DNA of 64,000 bases from JBBEBE01 sp040882505 (GTDB lineage: Bacteria > Bacteroidota > Rhodothermia > Balneolales > Balneolaceae): NCBI GenBank assembly GCA_040882505.1, contig JBBEBE010000008.1, positions 310,001 through 374,000 of the forward strand, in the 5' to 3' direction. The stretch's first letter is position 1. The number at the start of each line of letters is the position of its first letter. Below are positions 8,371-16,979 of this stretch, piece after piece. The translations under genes and the position numbers were made by a program. The notes beneath the pieces were generated by a model. That model had not been told where the DNA came from and ran no database searches. It was given only the letters and a program-made list of their open reading frames with translations.

Positions 8371-10068
8371 CTACTGATCTTTTTTCCGCCGCATGGAGCG
8401 GCTCAGGATGACAACCGGGAGGATGCCGACCAGAACAATCGCCAAGGCGGCTCCGGAAGATTCGGCCAGACGCTCGTCACTGGCCAGTCGATAGACCTGT
8501 ACGGCCAGTGTATCAAAGTTGAATGGGCGAACGATGAGCGTGGCCGGCAACTCCTTGATGACATCGACGAAGACCAACAGGATCGCTGCAAACAGGGAGC
8601 TTCGCATGATGGGCATATGCACCTTTCGAAGAATGTGGTGGAAGCGATAACCGAGCCCTTCGGCTGCTTCGTCCATGTCAGGGGTGATTTTTCCCAGACT
8701 CGACTCGACAGTGGTAAACGAGACCGCCAAAAAACGGACCATGTAAGCGAAAAGCAGGGCGACAATCGTCCCGCTCAGAAGCAGTCCGGTCGAGAATCCA
8801 AAACTTTCACGCATCCAACTGTCGAGTGTATTGTCAAACCAACCGAATGGAATAAGTATACCGACGGCAATGACGGATCCCGGGATCGCGTAGCCCATCG
8901 ACCCGATTCGCGTGGCGGTTCGAGTGGGCAAGCCTGGATTCAGTCGAACACCGTAGGCCATGACCAACGCAATCATGAGGGCCAATACACCGGCAAGGGA
9001 AGCGATAATCAAGGTGTTGAATGCGTATTGCAGAAATCGGTGATTGATGGCCGCATCCAAATTGTTGAAGAGCATATGGATGAGGATTAGAAACGGGATC
9101 GCGAATCCGACAACAACCGGAAGGCTGCACGCTGTGACGGACCCCCATTTTTTCCATCCCTCTAACGAATACCGACTGCTTTGCCGATAGCGACTCCCGG
9201 TCTCTTGGGTCACCTGTATCCGGTTCCTTGACCAGCGCTCAAGCAGAATCAACATCAGAATAAAGAGCATTAAAAATGCAGAGAGTTGGGCGGCGGCGAC
9301 CGGCTCGCCCAAACCGAACCACGTACGGTAGATTCCCGTTGTAAAGGTCTGTACACCAAAGTAGTCTACGGTTCCGAAATCGTTGAGTGTCTCCATGAGT
9401 GCGAGCGCCATCCCACCGGCGATGGAGGGGCGGGCAAGCGGCAATGCGACTTTGTAAAAACTCTCGAAAGGGGTACAACCCAGACTTCGACTCGCCTCCA
9501 GAAGAGTGGTCGATTGTTCCATAAAGGCCGATCGGGAAAGGAGGTAGACATAGGGGTAAAAAACGAACGACATGACCAAAATGGCTCCCTCGATGGAACG
9601 AATGTCGGGGAACCAGTAGGATCCTGCCGACCATCCGAACCCGTCACGCAGCAAACTCTGAACAGGGCCTGCAAAGGCAAGAAAGTCCGTATAGGTATAG
9701 GCGAGGAGATAGGCCGGCATGGCCATCGGAAGTATGAGTGCCCAATCGAAAAAGTCTCGTCCGGGAAAGCGGCACATGGTCACAATCCATGCAGTTCCCA
9801 CGCCGATAACAAAGATGCCGAACCCGACACCGACCATGAGTGTGAGCGAATTGCGGATGTAGTCAGGCAGTACCGTGGAGGCAAGATGGGCCCAGATGTC
9901 ACCTGCCGGAACGAAGATGTTGGCAAGCACGGTGAGGACCGGAATGGCTACCAGAAGTGCAACGGTCAGGGTGAGAGCGGTCCAGATACCGGATCCTGCC
10001 TTGCCCGAGGAGTGCTCGGTCTGAACCAGCCGTCGTCCAAACTCTCTGAGGTTGCGTATCATGATCAT
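8371..10068 (-). CDS. Iron ABC transporter permease (FbpB/ThiP-like, two fused domains)
   Basis: A 565-residue inner-membrane protein with about twelve hydrophobic segments and two copies of the binding-protein-dependent permease domain. The ATPase-contacting EAA loops are visible as LLEASRSLGCTPFESFYKVALP in the first half and MDEAAEGLGYRFHHILRKVHMP in the second. This fused form is typical of ferric iron systems such as FbpB and SfuB. It probably partners the Fe-binding lipoprotein at 4532-5545, though the two are separated by two hydrolase genes and lie on opposite strands. ATG at 10068 has AGGA seven bases upstream. No ATP-binding subunit gene is nearby, so that part must be encoded elsewhere. 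Confidence 0.88.
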   Translation of the reverse strand: MIMIRNLREFGRRLVQTEHSSGKAGSGIWTALTLTVALLVAIPVLTVLANIFVPAGDIWAHLASTVLPDYIRNSLTLMVGVGFGIFVIGVGTAWIVTMCRFPGRDFFDWALILPMAMPAYLLAYTYTDFLAFAGPVQSLLRDGFGWSAGSYWFPDIRSIEGAILVMSFVFYPYVYLLSRSAFMEQSTTLLEASRSLGCTPFESFYKVALPLARPSIAGGMALALMETLNDFGTVDYFGVQTFTTGIYRTWFGLGEPVAAAQLSAFLMLFILMLILLERWSRNRIQVTQETGSRYRQSSRYSLEGWKKWGSVTACSLPVVVGFAIPFLILIHMLFNNLDAAINHRFLQYAFNTLIIASLAGVLALMIALVMAYGVRLNPGLPTRTATRIGSMGYAIPGSVIAVGILIPFGWFDNTLDSWMRESFGFSTGLLLSGTIVALLFAYMVRFLAVSFTTVESSLGKITPDMDEAAEGLGYRFHHILRKVHMPIMRSSLFAAILLVFVDVIKELPATLIVRPFNFDTLAVQVYRLASDERLAESSGAALAIVLVGILPVVILSRSMRRKKDQ

Positions 10069-10141
10069 TTTTCATTCCTGCCACAGAAAGGGGGGCAAGT
10101 TACGGCAATCTGAATGGTTCTCATAGCCTGACAGCGGGTTT

Positions 10142-11584
10142 TCATTCGATTCCGAACTGCTTCAAGGCACGGTTCGCAGAATGAAACCCACACATTCCGT
10201 GTACACCTCCTCCCGGTGGTGTGGCAGAGGAACAGAGGAAGAGGTGGGGGAGCGGAGTGTCGTAGGGCGACAGGGCAGAGACCGGACGGTGGAAGAGTTG
10301 TCGAATATTGGCTTCGCCTCCGTTGATGTCGCCACCATGATAGTTGGGGTTGTATTGTGAAAATCCTTCGGCCGTGCGAGAGTGGCGACCGAGAATGGTT
10401 GTTCGAAACCCGGGGGCAAACTGTTCGATACGTCGTTCATAGGTATCGGTTTCATCCCGGTTCGATCCGTTGGGTACGTGTCCGTAGACCCAGAGGGTGT
10501 GGCGGTCGTCCGGTGTACGGGTGTCGTCGAAGAGGGAGGGTTGGCTCAGGAGAAGAAAAGGGGTAGGGGAGTGGGTGCCACGTGCAGCGGCCTGTTCGGA
10601 GGCGGCCACGTCCTCCATGGGTCCACCCAGATGAATGGTTCCCGCGTTGCGGAGTTGTGGATCGTTCCAGGGGACCGGGTCGCTGAGCAGGTAGTCGATT
10701 TTGAAGGCGCCCGGACCGTAGTGATAGCGTCGAAGTTTCCGGATCCAGGCCGCAGGGAAATGATTTTCACCGATCTTGATCAATGATGCGGGCGTCAGAT
10801 CCAGGAGGACGGGTTGGTTGTCAGGCAATTCATCCAGGGATCGGACCCGGTGATTGGTGAGGACCTGCCCTCCCAGCTGCTCCAAATGAGTGATCAGGGC
10901 TCGTGTAATGGAGGCGGAACCTCCACGCGGGAGGGGCCAGCCGGAGGTGTGGGCGGCCGCACCCAGGACCAAGCCAATCGCGGCGGAGGCGGGGCGGTTC
11001 AGATCCAGTAAGCTGTGGGCTGCCAGGCCTGCAAAAAGTGCCCGGGTCGATGGAGACTGAAAGTGACGCCGGGCCAATCCGGTCGCAGATTGAAGAGCCA
11101 GTGTTCCGAAGCGAGCCATTCGAAGAGGTCGGCCTGGAAGACGCAGGGGAGCGAGAAGATCTTCGCACCAGACGTCCCAATCGTTCATGAACCGCCCAAA
11201 CAGATCTCCCCATGCGTCACCGTCCTTGTCAAGGTTCCTGCACATCCGCTCGATATCCGAATGCAGGGCCACCGAGGTTTCAGGTGTGAGAGGGTGTGCG
11301 ACCGGAATCTCTGGATGAATCCATTCCAGTCCGTGAGAATCAAGGGGCAGGGAACGGAAAAAAGGGGAGGCCAGTGCCATCGGATGGATGCCCGAGCAGG
11401 GGTCGTTCCAGACATTCGGTTCAATGAGCTCGTCGGTGCGTGCACCCCCGCCCGGTCGATCAGCAGATTCGAGTACGGTCACACGCAACCCGGCTTGTGC
11501 CAGCCGAATGGCGGCTGCCAGGCCATTTGGACCGGATCCAACAACGATGGCCTCTTCGGGAGTCGGGTTCCTGTTTGCAAACAT
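10142..11584 (-). CDS. FAD-dependent oxidoreductase, phytoene desaturase-like (PYROXD2 type)
   Basis: A 480-residue flavoprotein. The N-terminal dinucleotide-binding motif is VVGSGPNGLAAAIRLAQAGLRVTVLE, here given in part as GSGPNGLAAA, with the Glu ending the beta-alpha-beta fold. Residues ESADRPGGGARTDEL form the GG-motif of the CrtI/PYROXD2 superfamily, and the C-terminal FAD block ends GGGVHGMCGFHSANRAL. It is related to phytoene desaturases but belongs to the broader PYROXD2-like group, so a carotenoid role is only possible, not shown. The gene lies 73 bases upstream of the iron permease gene on the same strand. Confidence 0.8.
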   Translation of the reverse strand: MFANRNPTPEEAIVVGSGPNGLAAAIRLAQAGLRVTVLESADRPGGGARTDELIEPNVWNDPCSGIHPMALASPFFRSLPLDSHGLEWIHPEIPVAHPLTPETSVALHSDIERMCRNLDKDGDAWGDLFGRFMNDWDVWCEDLLAPLRLPGRPLRMARFGTLALQSATGLARRHFQSPSTRALFAGLAAHSLLDLNRPASAAIGLVLGAAAHTSGWPLPRGGSASITRALITHLEQLGGQVLTNHRVRSLDELPDNQPVLLDLTPASLIKIGENHFPAAWIRKLRRYHYGPGAFKIDYLLSDPVPWNDPQLRNAGTIHLGGPMEDVAASEQAAARGTHSPTPFLLLSQPSLFDDTRTPDDRHTLWVYGHVPNGSNRDETDTYERRIEQFAPGFRTTILGRHSRTAEGFSQYNPNYHGGDINGGEANIRQLFHRPVSALSPYDTPLPHLFLCSSATPPGGGVHGMCGFHSANRALKQFGIE

Positions 11585-11630
11585 GATGAATGGGTATGCT
11601 GTAAAACCGGATATTCGTGAGTGGAACGGC

Positions 11631-12512
11631 TCAGCTGGGATGCTCGACGTTTGCAGGCAGCCAGCGACTCTTGATCAAATGCTCAAGTTCCTCATAGGAG
11701 AGTTCAATAGAGATTGGGCCGATGGCATAGGGTGCGACCTCATAACTGTTGAAGTGAATGAGCAAGCCGTATGGGGTAAACGCAATATTTTCGGTCAGGT
11801 GAAATCGGCCGTCGTCGAAGAAGAATCCGGCCTGGTCGAGGTCGTCTTCTTCGAGCAATTCAAACGTATATCGGAAGTGCTCTTCTGCAAGGTCCACCAA
11901 TCGTTTCCAAGAGGTACGGTCAGGTGTTAAATCCTTCAGGCCAATGCGTCGTCCGGACTCTTTGGTAAAAGATTGGAAGTAGTCGTACTGGTTGGGATGA
12001 GCTCCTCCGGCAAAACTGAATTCACTGGAATGCAGGGTCACCAATTCATCATTCTCGTAAACGACTTCAACAGCCCGTTCAAGCCGCCAGGGAACACGAT
12101 AATCATCAATTTCGTCATGGAATTGTTCCCAATCATCAAACCATTCGTAGGCAAGCCCTTCAATTTCCCTGTGCAGTTGCCGGGTTGGATGGTCGACCAA
12201 TTGTGTTTCTGTCCAGTGCGTCAGACTGTCGGTCCACTCACCCAGATCGTGGAAGACAGGATAGTGAAAGAAGAGTTCCACACACGGCTCTTCATCGAGC
12301 ATGCAATCCGGTGAAGTAAATCTGGGTGTAAACGTTTCGACGACCAAATCCGGCGTTCTGCTTTCGGGAATCGGGTTCAATTCGGGATTTTCATCGCTGT
12401 TGCAACTGACCATACCAATCATTGAGAGCAACAGAACGGATAAACGTTTGACAGAAGACCTGTACAGGACGTCACGTGACGGGACGGGATCTGGAAAAAA
12501 TGGACTCGTCAT
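11631..12512 (-). CDS. Lipoprotein with DUF4163/DUF3298 (RsiV-like) domains
   Basis: A 293-residue predicted lipoprotein. The signal segment VKRLSVLLLSMIGMVSC ends in a lipobox. The mature part looks like the DUF4163 plus DUF3298 pair found in RsiV-like and PdaC-like proteins: a central FSFAGGAHPNQYDYFQSF block matches the conserved GGAHxN region of DUF3298, and LTENIAFTPYGLLIHFNSYEVAPYA is the closing part. RsiV relatives bind lysozyme, but that need not hold here. ATG at 12512 is preferred to frames reaching 12638, which cross the promoter region; no clear Shine-Dalgarno motif precedes it. It is divergent from the bifunctional nuclease gene. Confidence 0.75.
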   Translation of the reverse strand: MTSPFFPDPVPSRDVLYRSSVKRLSVLLLSMIGMVSCNSDENPELNPIPESRTPDLVVETFTPRFTSPDCMLDEEPCVELFFHYPVFHDLGEWTDSLTHWTETQLVDHPTRQLHREIEGLAYEWFDDWEQFHDEIDDYRVPWRLERAVEVVYENDELVTLHSSEFSFAGGAHPNQYDYFQSFTKESGRRIGLKDLTPDRTSWKRLVDLAEEHFRYTFELLEEDDLDQAGFFFDDGRFHLTENIAFTPYGLLIHFNSYEVAPYAIGPISIELSYEELEHLIKSRWLPANVEHPS

Positions 12513-12719
12513 GTAGTTGCGATCGGTGGTTCTCTCACACAGTATCTTTTCCGGATATACGGATATTGGTTCGTAGTATACAAACTTTCCGGCTGTCAGA
12601 GCATTGGATCCTGCATATCCGTGTTCGCCTCCAACCATAGATGTGGTACCCTTGCAGTATAAAAATGGTTACCTTTCTGAAGCCCTGAAGGTGAATCGAA
12701 AGCGAAAGGGGGATCTGTA

Positions 12720-13307
12720 TTGAGTAGAGTAGAAATGGAGATTTTGGGACTTTCGACCAGTCCGGGAAGCGGGGGAGCCTATGCTCTGATCTTGACGGAA
12801 TTGGACGGTGACCGGCGTCTTCCCATTATCATCGGCACATTCGAAGCACAGGCGATCGCTTTGGAGTTGGAACAGATCAAGCCGCCCCGGCCCATGACGC
12901 ACGATTTGATTCGAAATGTCATTCTCAGTTTCGATTCGGTGGTTCGAGAGGTCTACATCAATCACCTGTCGGAAGGGACGTTTTTTGCGCGGGTTTTTTT
13001 GGACAAGGGAACCGATAATTTGGAGCTGGATGCCCGCCCCAGTGACGCCATCGCATTGGCCATTCGCTTTGGTGCGCCCATTCTGGTCGATGAGACCGTT
13101 CTCGAAAAGGCTGGACTGACGGCAGGTGAACCCATTGATGGCAGTGAGGAAACGGCAGCAGACAGTTCCGGAAAGGAAACCACGACGGCTTCACGGGAGA
13201 TGAGCGAAATGGAAAAATTGGAAAGAGATCTCAAAGCAGCCATTGACACGGAAAATTATGAAAAGGCTGCCCGTCTGAGAGACCAGATTAACAAAATGAA
13301 AAGCTGA
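12720..13307 (+). CDS. Bifunctional nuclease (DUF151) with C-terminal UVR motif
   Basis: A 195-residue protein. Residues 1-135 form the DUF151 domain, with RLPIIIGTFEAQAIALEL and LDARPSDAIALAIRFGAPILV, the most conserved parts. After a Ser/Thr-rich linker, residues about 158-195 form a UVR motif (EMEKLERDLKAAIDTENYEKAARLRDQI), the UvrB-UvrC contact helix pair also found in McsA and ClpC. Plant and bacterial DUF151 proteins have been reported to act as RNases and DNases. The start is TTG at 12720 with AAGGGGGA upstream. The frame ends one base before the bshC start, so the two genes are likely coupled. Confidence 0.87.
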   Translation: MSRVEMEILGLSTSPGSGGAYALILTELDGDRRLPIIIGTFEAQAIALELEQIKPPRPMTHDLIRNVILSFDSVVREVYINHLSEGTFFARVFLDKGTDNLELDARPSDAIALAIRFGAPILVDETVLEKAGLTAGEPIDGSEETAADSSGKETTTASREMSEMEKLERDLKAAIDTENYEKAARLRDQINKMKS

Positions 13308-13308
13308 C

Positions 13309-14940
13309 GTGAGAAGCTGTTCGACGCCATTTGATTCACTCCCATTCTCAAAACTATTTCAGGAGTACACCCGTAATCCGGATTCGCTCCAGTCCTTTTT
13401 TGACGGCAATCCCTGGAACGAAAACGATCTTGAAACCCGCGCCGGAGAGTTTCGGTTCGTTGGAGATCGACAGGCATCTGTCCATGCACTGCGTGCGTTC
13501 AACCGATCATTGGGTATGTCCGGAAAGGGGCTCAAGCAGATCGATCGACTGAAGGATCCGAATGCACTGGCCGTGGTTACCGGACAACAACTGACGCTTT
13601 ACGGCGGCCCTCTTTTTACGGTTTACAAGACATTGACAGCCATTCTCTACGCACGTCGATGGGAACAGAAATTGAACAGACCGGTTATTCCGGTCTTTTG
13701 GCTGGCCGATGAAGATCACGATTTTGATGAAGCGATTGAGTTGGGGTTGCTTCATCAAGATCGGTGGGTTCCACTCAAGATGGAGAGTGAATCAGGGGGT
13801 GGACCGGTCGGCCGGGATCGTCTCGGTCCGGAATTCAAATCGTTTGAAGCAGAATTTTTCGATCTTCTTCCGGTCTCTGATTTCACACCGCGTGTCCGGG
13901 AACTTCTGCAGAGGACATATCATAATAAAGCTACTTTCCGCGAGGCGTTTGCCGGACTTCTTTTACACCTTTTCGAGAAAGAAGGACTTGTCTTGGCGGG
14001 TAGTGATGATCCGGCAATCAAAGCATTGACATCCGGTCCGATGCAGACTTCGGCGGCACATCCGGATGATGTCGTCCGCAGTCTCGAGAAACAGAGTACG
14101 GCACTCGAGAAACAAGGATACGGGCGACAGGCTCTGGTTCAGACGTCCAATATCTTCTATCTGGATCCGAAGAACGGAAGACAGAAGTTGCGCCTTGCAG
14201 AGGACGCCTGGAGCAACGGGAATGGTCGTTGTTGGAACACAGACGAACTACTGGGCGAAATTGAGGCGCATCCGGAACGGTTCTCGCCCAACGTCTTCCT
14301 TCGTCCGCTCATGCAGGATCGACTGTTGCCGACACTGGCCTATGTCTGTGGTCCGGGAGAACTGGCATATTATGCGCAGATGAAGGATCTCTATCGCTTG
14401 GCTGGCCAACGGATGCCGATGCTTCTGCCCAGATTCAGCGCGACGTTGATCGAACCGGCAATTGATCGGGTCGTGGGCGAACTCCCCTTCGAGTTGACCG
14501 AGTATGTCCAACGACCAGAGGATCTGGAGTCGCAGTTTGTCCGTCAGAATTGTCAATACGAGATCGAAACACTTTTCGAGTCCTGGAGGGAAGAGATCCG
14601 TTCGGGATCCGAGGATCGCATGAAGCAGATAGAGAATGTTGATCCAACACTGAAGGCATCGGCCGACAAAGTGGTTACACATGCTCTCAATGAAGTGACG
14701 GATCTCGAAAAACGCACCTGGAGAGCTGTCAAGAAGCAACAATCCATTTCGATCGAAAGAATACACCGGATTCGAGAACATCTTTTCCCCTCTGGAAAAC
14801 CCCAGGAGCGTCAACTCTCGATGATCTACTACATGAATCGATACGGAACGGACCTTTGGCGGCGTCTCCTGTTATGGATGGAAGACGAAGAAAATCACCC
14901 GACGCTGGAGAGTGACCGTCATCACTGGATCTATCTTTGA
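13309..14940 (+). CDS. bshC: Bacillithiol biosynthesis cysteine-adding enzyme BshC
   Basis: A 543-residue BshC, the final enzyme of bacillithiol synthesis, which attaches cysteine to glucosaminyl-malate in the cytosol. Conserved stretches include VVTGQQLTLYGGPLFTVYKT (about 87-106), the FWLADEDHDFDE block (about 128-139) with the HxGD-like core, and a long C-terminal coiled coil after about residue 430. Length fits the family. bshA and bshB are not in the window. The GTG start at 13309 sits right after the nuclease stop. Bacillithiol occurs in Firmicutes, Deinococcus and many Bacteroidota-related bacteria, which helps placement of the organism. Confidence 0.93.
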   Translation: MRSCSTPFDSLPFSKLFQEYTRNPDSLQSFFDGNPWNENDLETRAGEFRFVGDRQASVHALRAFNRSLGMSGKGLKQIDRLKDPNALAVVTGQQLTLYGGPLFTVYKTLTAILYARRWEQKLNRPVIPVFWLADEDHDFDEAIELGLLHQDRWVPLKMESESGGGPVGRDRLGPEFKSFEAEFFDLLPVSDFTPRVRELLQRTYHNKATFREAFAGLLLHLFEKEGLVLAGSDDPAIKALTSGPMQTSAAHPDDVVRSLEKQSTALEKQGYGRQALVQTSNIFYLDPKNGRQKLRLAEDAWSNGNGRCWNTDELLGEIEAHPERFSPNVFLRPLMQDRLLPTLAYVCGPGELAYYAQMKDLYRLAGQRMPMLLPRFSATLIEPAIDRVVGELPFELTEYVQRPEDLESQFVRQNCQYEIETLFESWREEIRSGSEDRMKQIENVDPTLKASADKVVTHALNEVTDLEKRTWRAVKKQQSISIERIHRIREHLFPSGKPQERQLSMIYYMNRYGTDLWRRLLLWMEDEENHPTLESDRHHWIYL

Positions 14941-15506
14941 TGGAGACAAAAGCGCAGCTCAGGAATCGTCTACTTGTGTGGAGAAAAGGGCTCTCCGGGG
15001 ACGATCACTCTGTTTGGAGTCGGGAAATTACCCGCAAAATATTGAGTTGGTCTGTCTATCAGAATGCGACGACCATCCACTGTTTCCGCTCCATGGCACG
15101 TACCGGGGAAGTGGAAACCGGACCTCTCATCGAACAGATGCTTCGGGACGGTAAACGCGTTGTGGTTCCGAGAACCGGAGCGAAGGGGATGGCATCCGTG
15201 CGCATCGAGAACGATACCGTATTTGAACGTCACGCGTTGGGGATGGAAGAGCCGACCACCGGGGAGGTGATACCGGATGGGGAGATCGACCTCGTATTGG
15301 TCCCTCTGCTTGCTGCCGATCGAACGGGACATCGGTTGGGATACGGGAAGGGGATGTATGACCGGTTCTTGAGTGGCCTCTCCAGCGTCAACGCGGGCCT
15401 GCTCTTTGCTCCACAACTTCAAGATCAACCATTGCCCGCAGATCCGCACGATGTTCCGCTGGATTGGCTCGTGACTGAAGAATCCATCCTGAAGTGTGAA
15501 TCCTGA
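14940..15506 (+). CDS. 5-formyltetrahydrofolate cyclo-ligase
   Basis: A 188-residue enzyme that converts 5-formyl-THF to 5,10-methenyl-THF with ATP, rescuing a dead-end folate. The signature GHRLGYGKGMYDRFL lies near residues 134-148, preceded by DLVLVPLLAADRTG, and the N-terminal basic segment KAQLRNRLLVWRK binds nucleotide in homologues. The ATG at 14940 overlaps the bshC stop (TGATG), so translation is probably coupled. Cytosolic. The gene also goes by ygfA or fau names, so I leave the symbol empty. Confidence 0.9.
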   Translation: METKAQLRNRLLVWRKGLSGDDHSVWSREITRKILSWSVYQNATTIHCFRSMARTGEVETGPLIEQMLRDGKRVVVPRTGAKGMASVRIENDTVFERHALGMEEPTTGEVIPDGEIDLVLVPLLAADRTGHRLGYGKGMYDRFLSGLSSVNAGLLFAPQLQDQPLPADPHDVPLDWLVTEESILKCES

Positions 15507-15527
15507 TCGGAATGAAATGGATATGAC

Positions 15528-16133
15528 ATGCTGATTACCTTTGAAGGAATTGACGGGTCCGGAAAATCGACACAGATTCAGCGGTTGGCATCATGGCTTC
15601 GCAAGGAGGACGTTACCGTTCGGACCTTGCGGGAACCTGGCGGAACCGGTGCATCCGAGAAGATTCGCGACCTACTTCTTCACCATCCGGAACCGATGGA
15701 TTCTGTCACGGAGCTTCTTCTCTTTTCGGCGGCACGATCCGAACTGGTTCGACAACAAGTTCTTCCGGCACTTGAACGGGGAGAGGTGGTTTTGTTGGAT
15801 CGGTTTTATGACTCCACCCTCGCCTATCAAGGGTATGGTCGAAAGGCCGCTTCACTGCAACAGATCCATGCACTGAACGAGTTGGCGTCACACGGGTGCA
15901 AACCGGATCTGACGGTCTATTTGCGTCTCACACCCGGTCAGGCTGTTCAGCGATTGAAAGGGGAGCCCGACCGAATGGAACGATCCGGTGATCATTTCTT
16001 TGAACGGGTTGTGGACGGATTTGATGCGTTGGCATTGGAAGAGGACCGATTCCGGGTAGTCGATGCGTTCCGTTCAGTCGAGGAGGTAGAAAAAGAGATT
16101 CGCCAGTTGGTTGCCGCCCTGCTTCAGGGGTAA
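15528..16133 (+). CDS. tmk: Thymidylate kinase
   Basis: A 201-residue dTMP kinase making dTDP for DNA synthesis. The P-loop GIDGSGKST is at about residues 7-15, the DR(F/Y) motif is DRFYDSTLAYQGYGRK near 88-103, and LREPGGT lies near 35. The lid contains basic residues at KGEPDRMERSGDHFFERV. Length is normal. It is the last gene of the run from the bifunctional nuclease, and a 284-base non-coding stretch with several hairpins follows it. Confidence 0.95.
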   Translation: MLITFEGIDGSGKSTQIQRLASWLRKEDVTVRTLREPGGTGASEKIRDLLLHHPEPMDSVTELLLFSAARSELVRQQVLPALERGEVVLLDRFYDSTLAYQGYGRKAASLQQIHALNELASHGCKPDLTVYLRLTPGQAVQRLKGEPDRMERSGDHFFERVVDGFDALALEEDRFRVVDAFRSVEEVEKEIRQLVAALLQG

Positions 16134-16172
16134 CGTGAATCACGAAAAAGTAAGATTTTCACCGGTCCTCAA

Positions 16173-16201
16173 TTGATGCTGATCCAAAATATGCGTAAAT
16201 T
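16173..16201 (+). promoter_or_regulatory. Candidate sigma70-type promoter
   Basis: TTGATG at 16173-16178 and TAAATT at 16196-16201 are separated by exactly 17 bases. It lies after tmk and would drive the hairpin-rich stretch and the SRPBCC gene downstream. The call rests on motif and spacing only. Confidence 0.35.
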
Positions 16202-16248
16202 TATTGCATTGTGGGTTAGTCCTATACACTCACAAACCAGATTGAGCA

Positions 16249-16350
16249 GGAGACCTTCTCCAACCCGGTTTGGTTTCGGTTTTACAAACCGGACCCTACC
16301 GGTGGTCCCGGCATGGGGGCATGCTGCCGGGTCACTCGTATTTACGGGTG
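16249..16350 (+). ncRNA. Candidate structured RNA: four tandem hairpins (leader or small RNA)
   Basis: Four perfect or near-perfect stems follow one another. GGAGA/TCTCC: 16249-16253 with 16257-16261. CCGGTTTG/CAAACCGG: 16265-16272 with 16285-16292. CCCGGCA/TGCCGGG: 16307-16313 with 16325-16331. CACTCGT/ACGGGTG: 16333-16339 with 16344-16350, including one G-U pair. The interval between tmk and the SRPBCC gene has no plausible ORF with ribosome signals. None of the stems is followed by a T-run, so these are not simple terminators. It does not match tRNA, tmRNA, SRP RNA or a riboswitch I can recall. It could be an independent RNA or the 5' leader of the downstream gene. Confidence 0.33.
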
Positions 16351-16417
16351 ATGTGGTTGACAAGAGGGTGCTTCTGAGAATTAGAACCGTTCATTCTCGA
16401 CGTAGAACAGAATCATT

Positions 16418-16897
16418 ATGGCGCACGAAAGAATTGATGTTGACCTGCCTCTGGCAAAGGTCTACGAGATGCTTTGCAACCCGGTCCACTTTCCCAAGTT
16501 TCTTGATCGAATCGATCGGGTAGAGAAGGTCAACTCTCAGACCTTTGAATACCACACCCTTATCGGAGGCGAAGAGTACAGCTGGACCACCAATTTGATT
16601 GACAATCTTCGCAATACCCGATTTGCCTGGATCACAATCAACGGCAATCTGAATCAAACCGGTACCATCCGTTTCACACCTCTGGATAGTGGCGAACGTA
16701 CTCGAGTAGACTTTACACTCGATTATCGCACATTCTACGGTGAACCGGAAGCGGAGTTGGCCGAGTTTATCGAGAAATTGGATGAGCAACTTGCACTCGA
16801 CCTGGGCAAATTCAAAGAGCTGGCCGAGAATGGCACGTTCAAAGAAGCCGGAAGTGACGAAGAGCAGGAGAGTGAAAAGAGCGAGGTAACTGTCTGA
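16418..16897 (+). CDS. SRPBCC (START-like) domain protein
   Basis: A 159-residue protein with the helix-grip SRPBCC fold: N-terminal RIDVDLPLAKVYEMLCNP, then FLDRIDRVEKVNSQTFEYHT, a beta-rich middle (GTIRFTPLDSGERTRVDFTLDY) and a C-terminal amphipathic helix (AELAEFIEKLDEQLALDLGKFKELAE), ending in an acidic tail. Such domains bind hydrophobic ligands or assist assembly; the ligand is unknown. Cytosolic, with no signal peptide. It is followed by a strong terminator at 16921-16952, so it forms its own short unit, possibly with the structured stretch upstream. Confidence 0.78.
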   Translation: MAHERIDVDLPLAKVYEMLCNPVHFPKFLDRIDRVEKVNSQTFEYHTLIGGEEYSWTTNLIDNLRNTRFAWITINGNLNQTGTIRFTPLDSGERTRVDFTLDYRTFYGEPEAELAEFIEKLDEQLALDLGKFKELAENGTFKEAGSDEEQESEKSEVTV

Positions 16898-16920
16898 TTC
16901 ATCGCTACGACCTGTTATGG

Positions 16921-16952
16921 AATGCGCACCCCGGATGGTGCGCATTTTTTTT
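16921..16952 (+). terminator. Rho-independent terminator after the SRPBCC gene
   Basis: A perfect 10-bp stem, AATGCGCACC (16921-16930) with GGTGCGCATT (16937-16946), closes a six-base loop and runs directly into eight T residues. It ends the upstream unit just before aroE. Confidence 0.92.
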
Positions 16953-16979
16953 GTCCATATGACAAGGAGTACAGCACGT

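Noticed and set aside
9286..10113. A 275-codon plus-strand open frame opposite the iron permease
   Set aside because: It is a shadow of the permease, and its product is highly charged and lacks any family signature.
16134..16417. tRNA, tmRNA or SRP RNA gene in the hairpin-rich interval
   Set aside because: No cloverleaf with a GGTTCGA T-arm, no tmRNA tag end and no SRP GGAA-tetraloop apex can be found.
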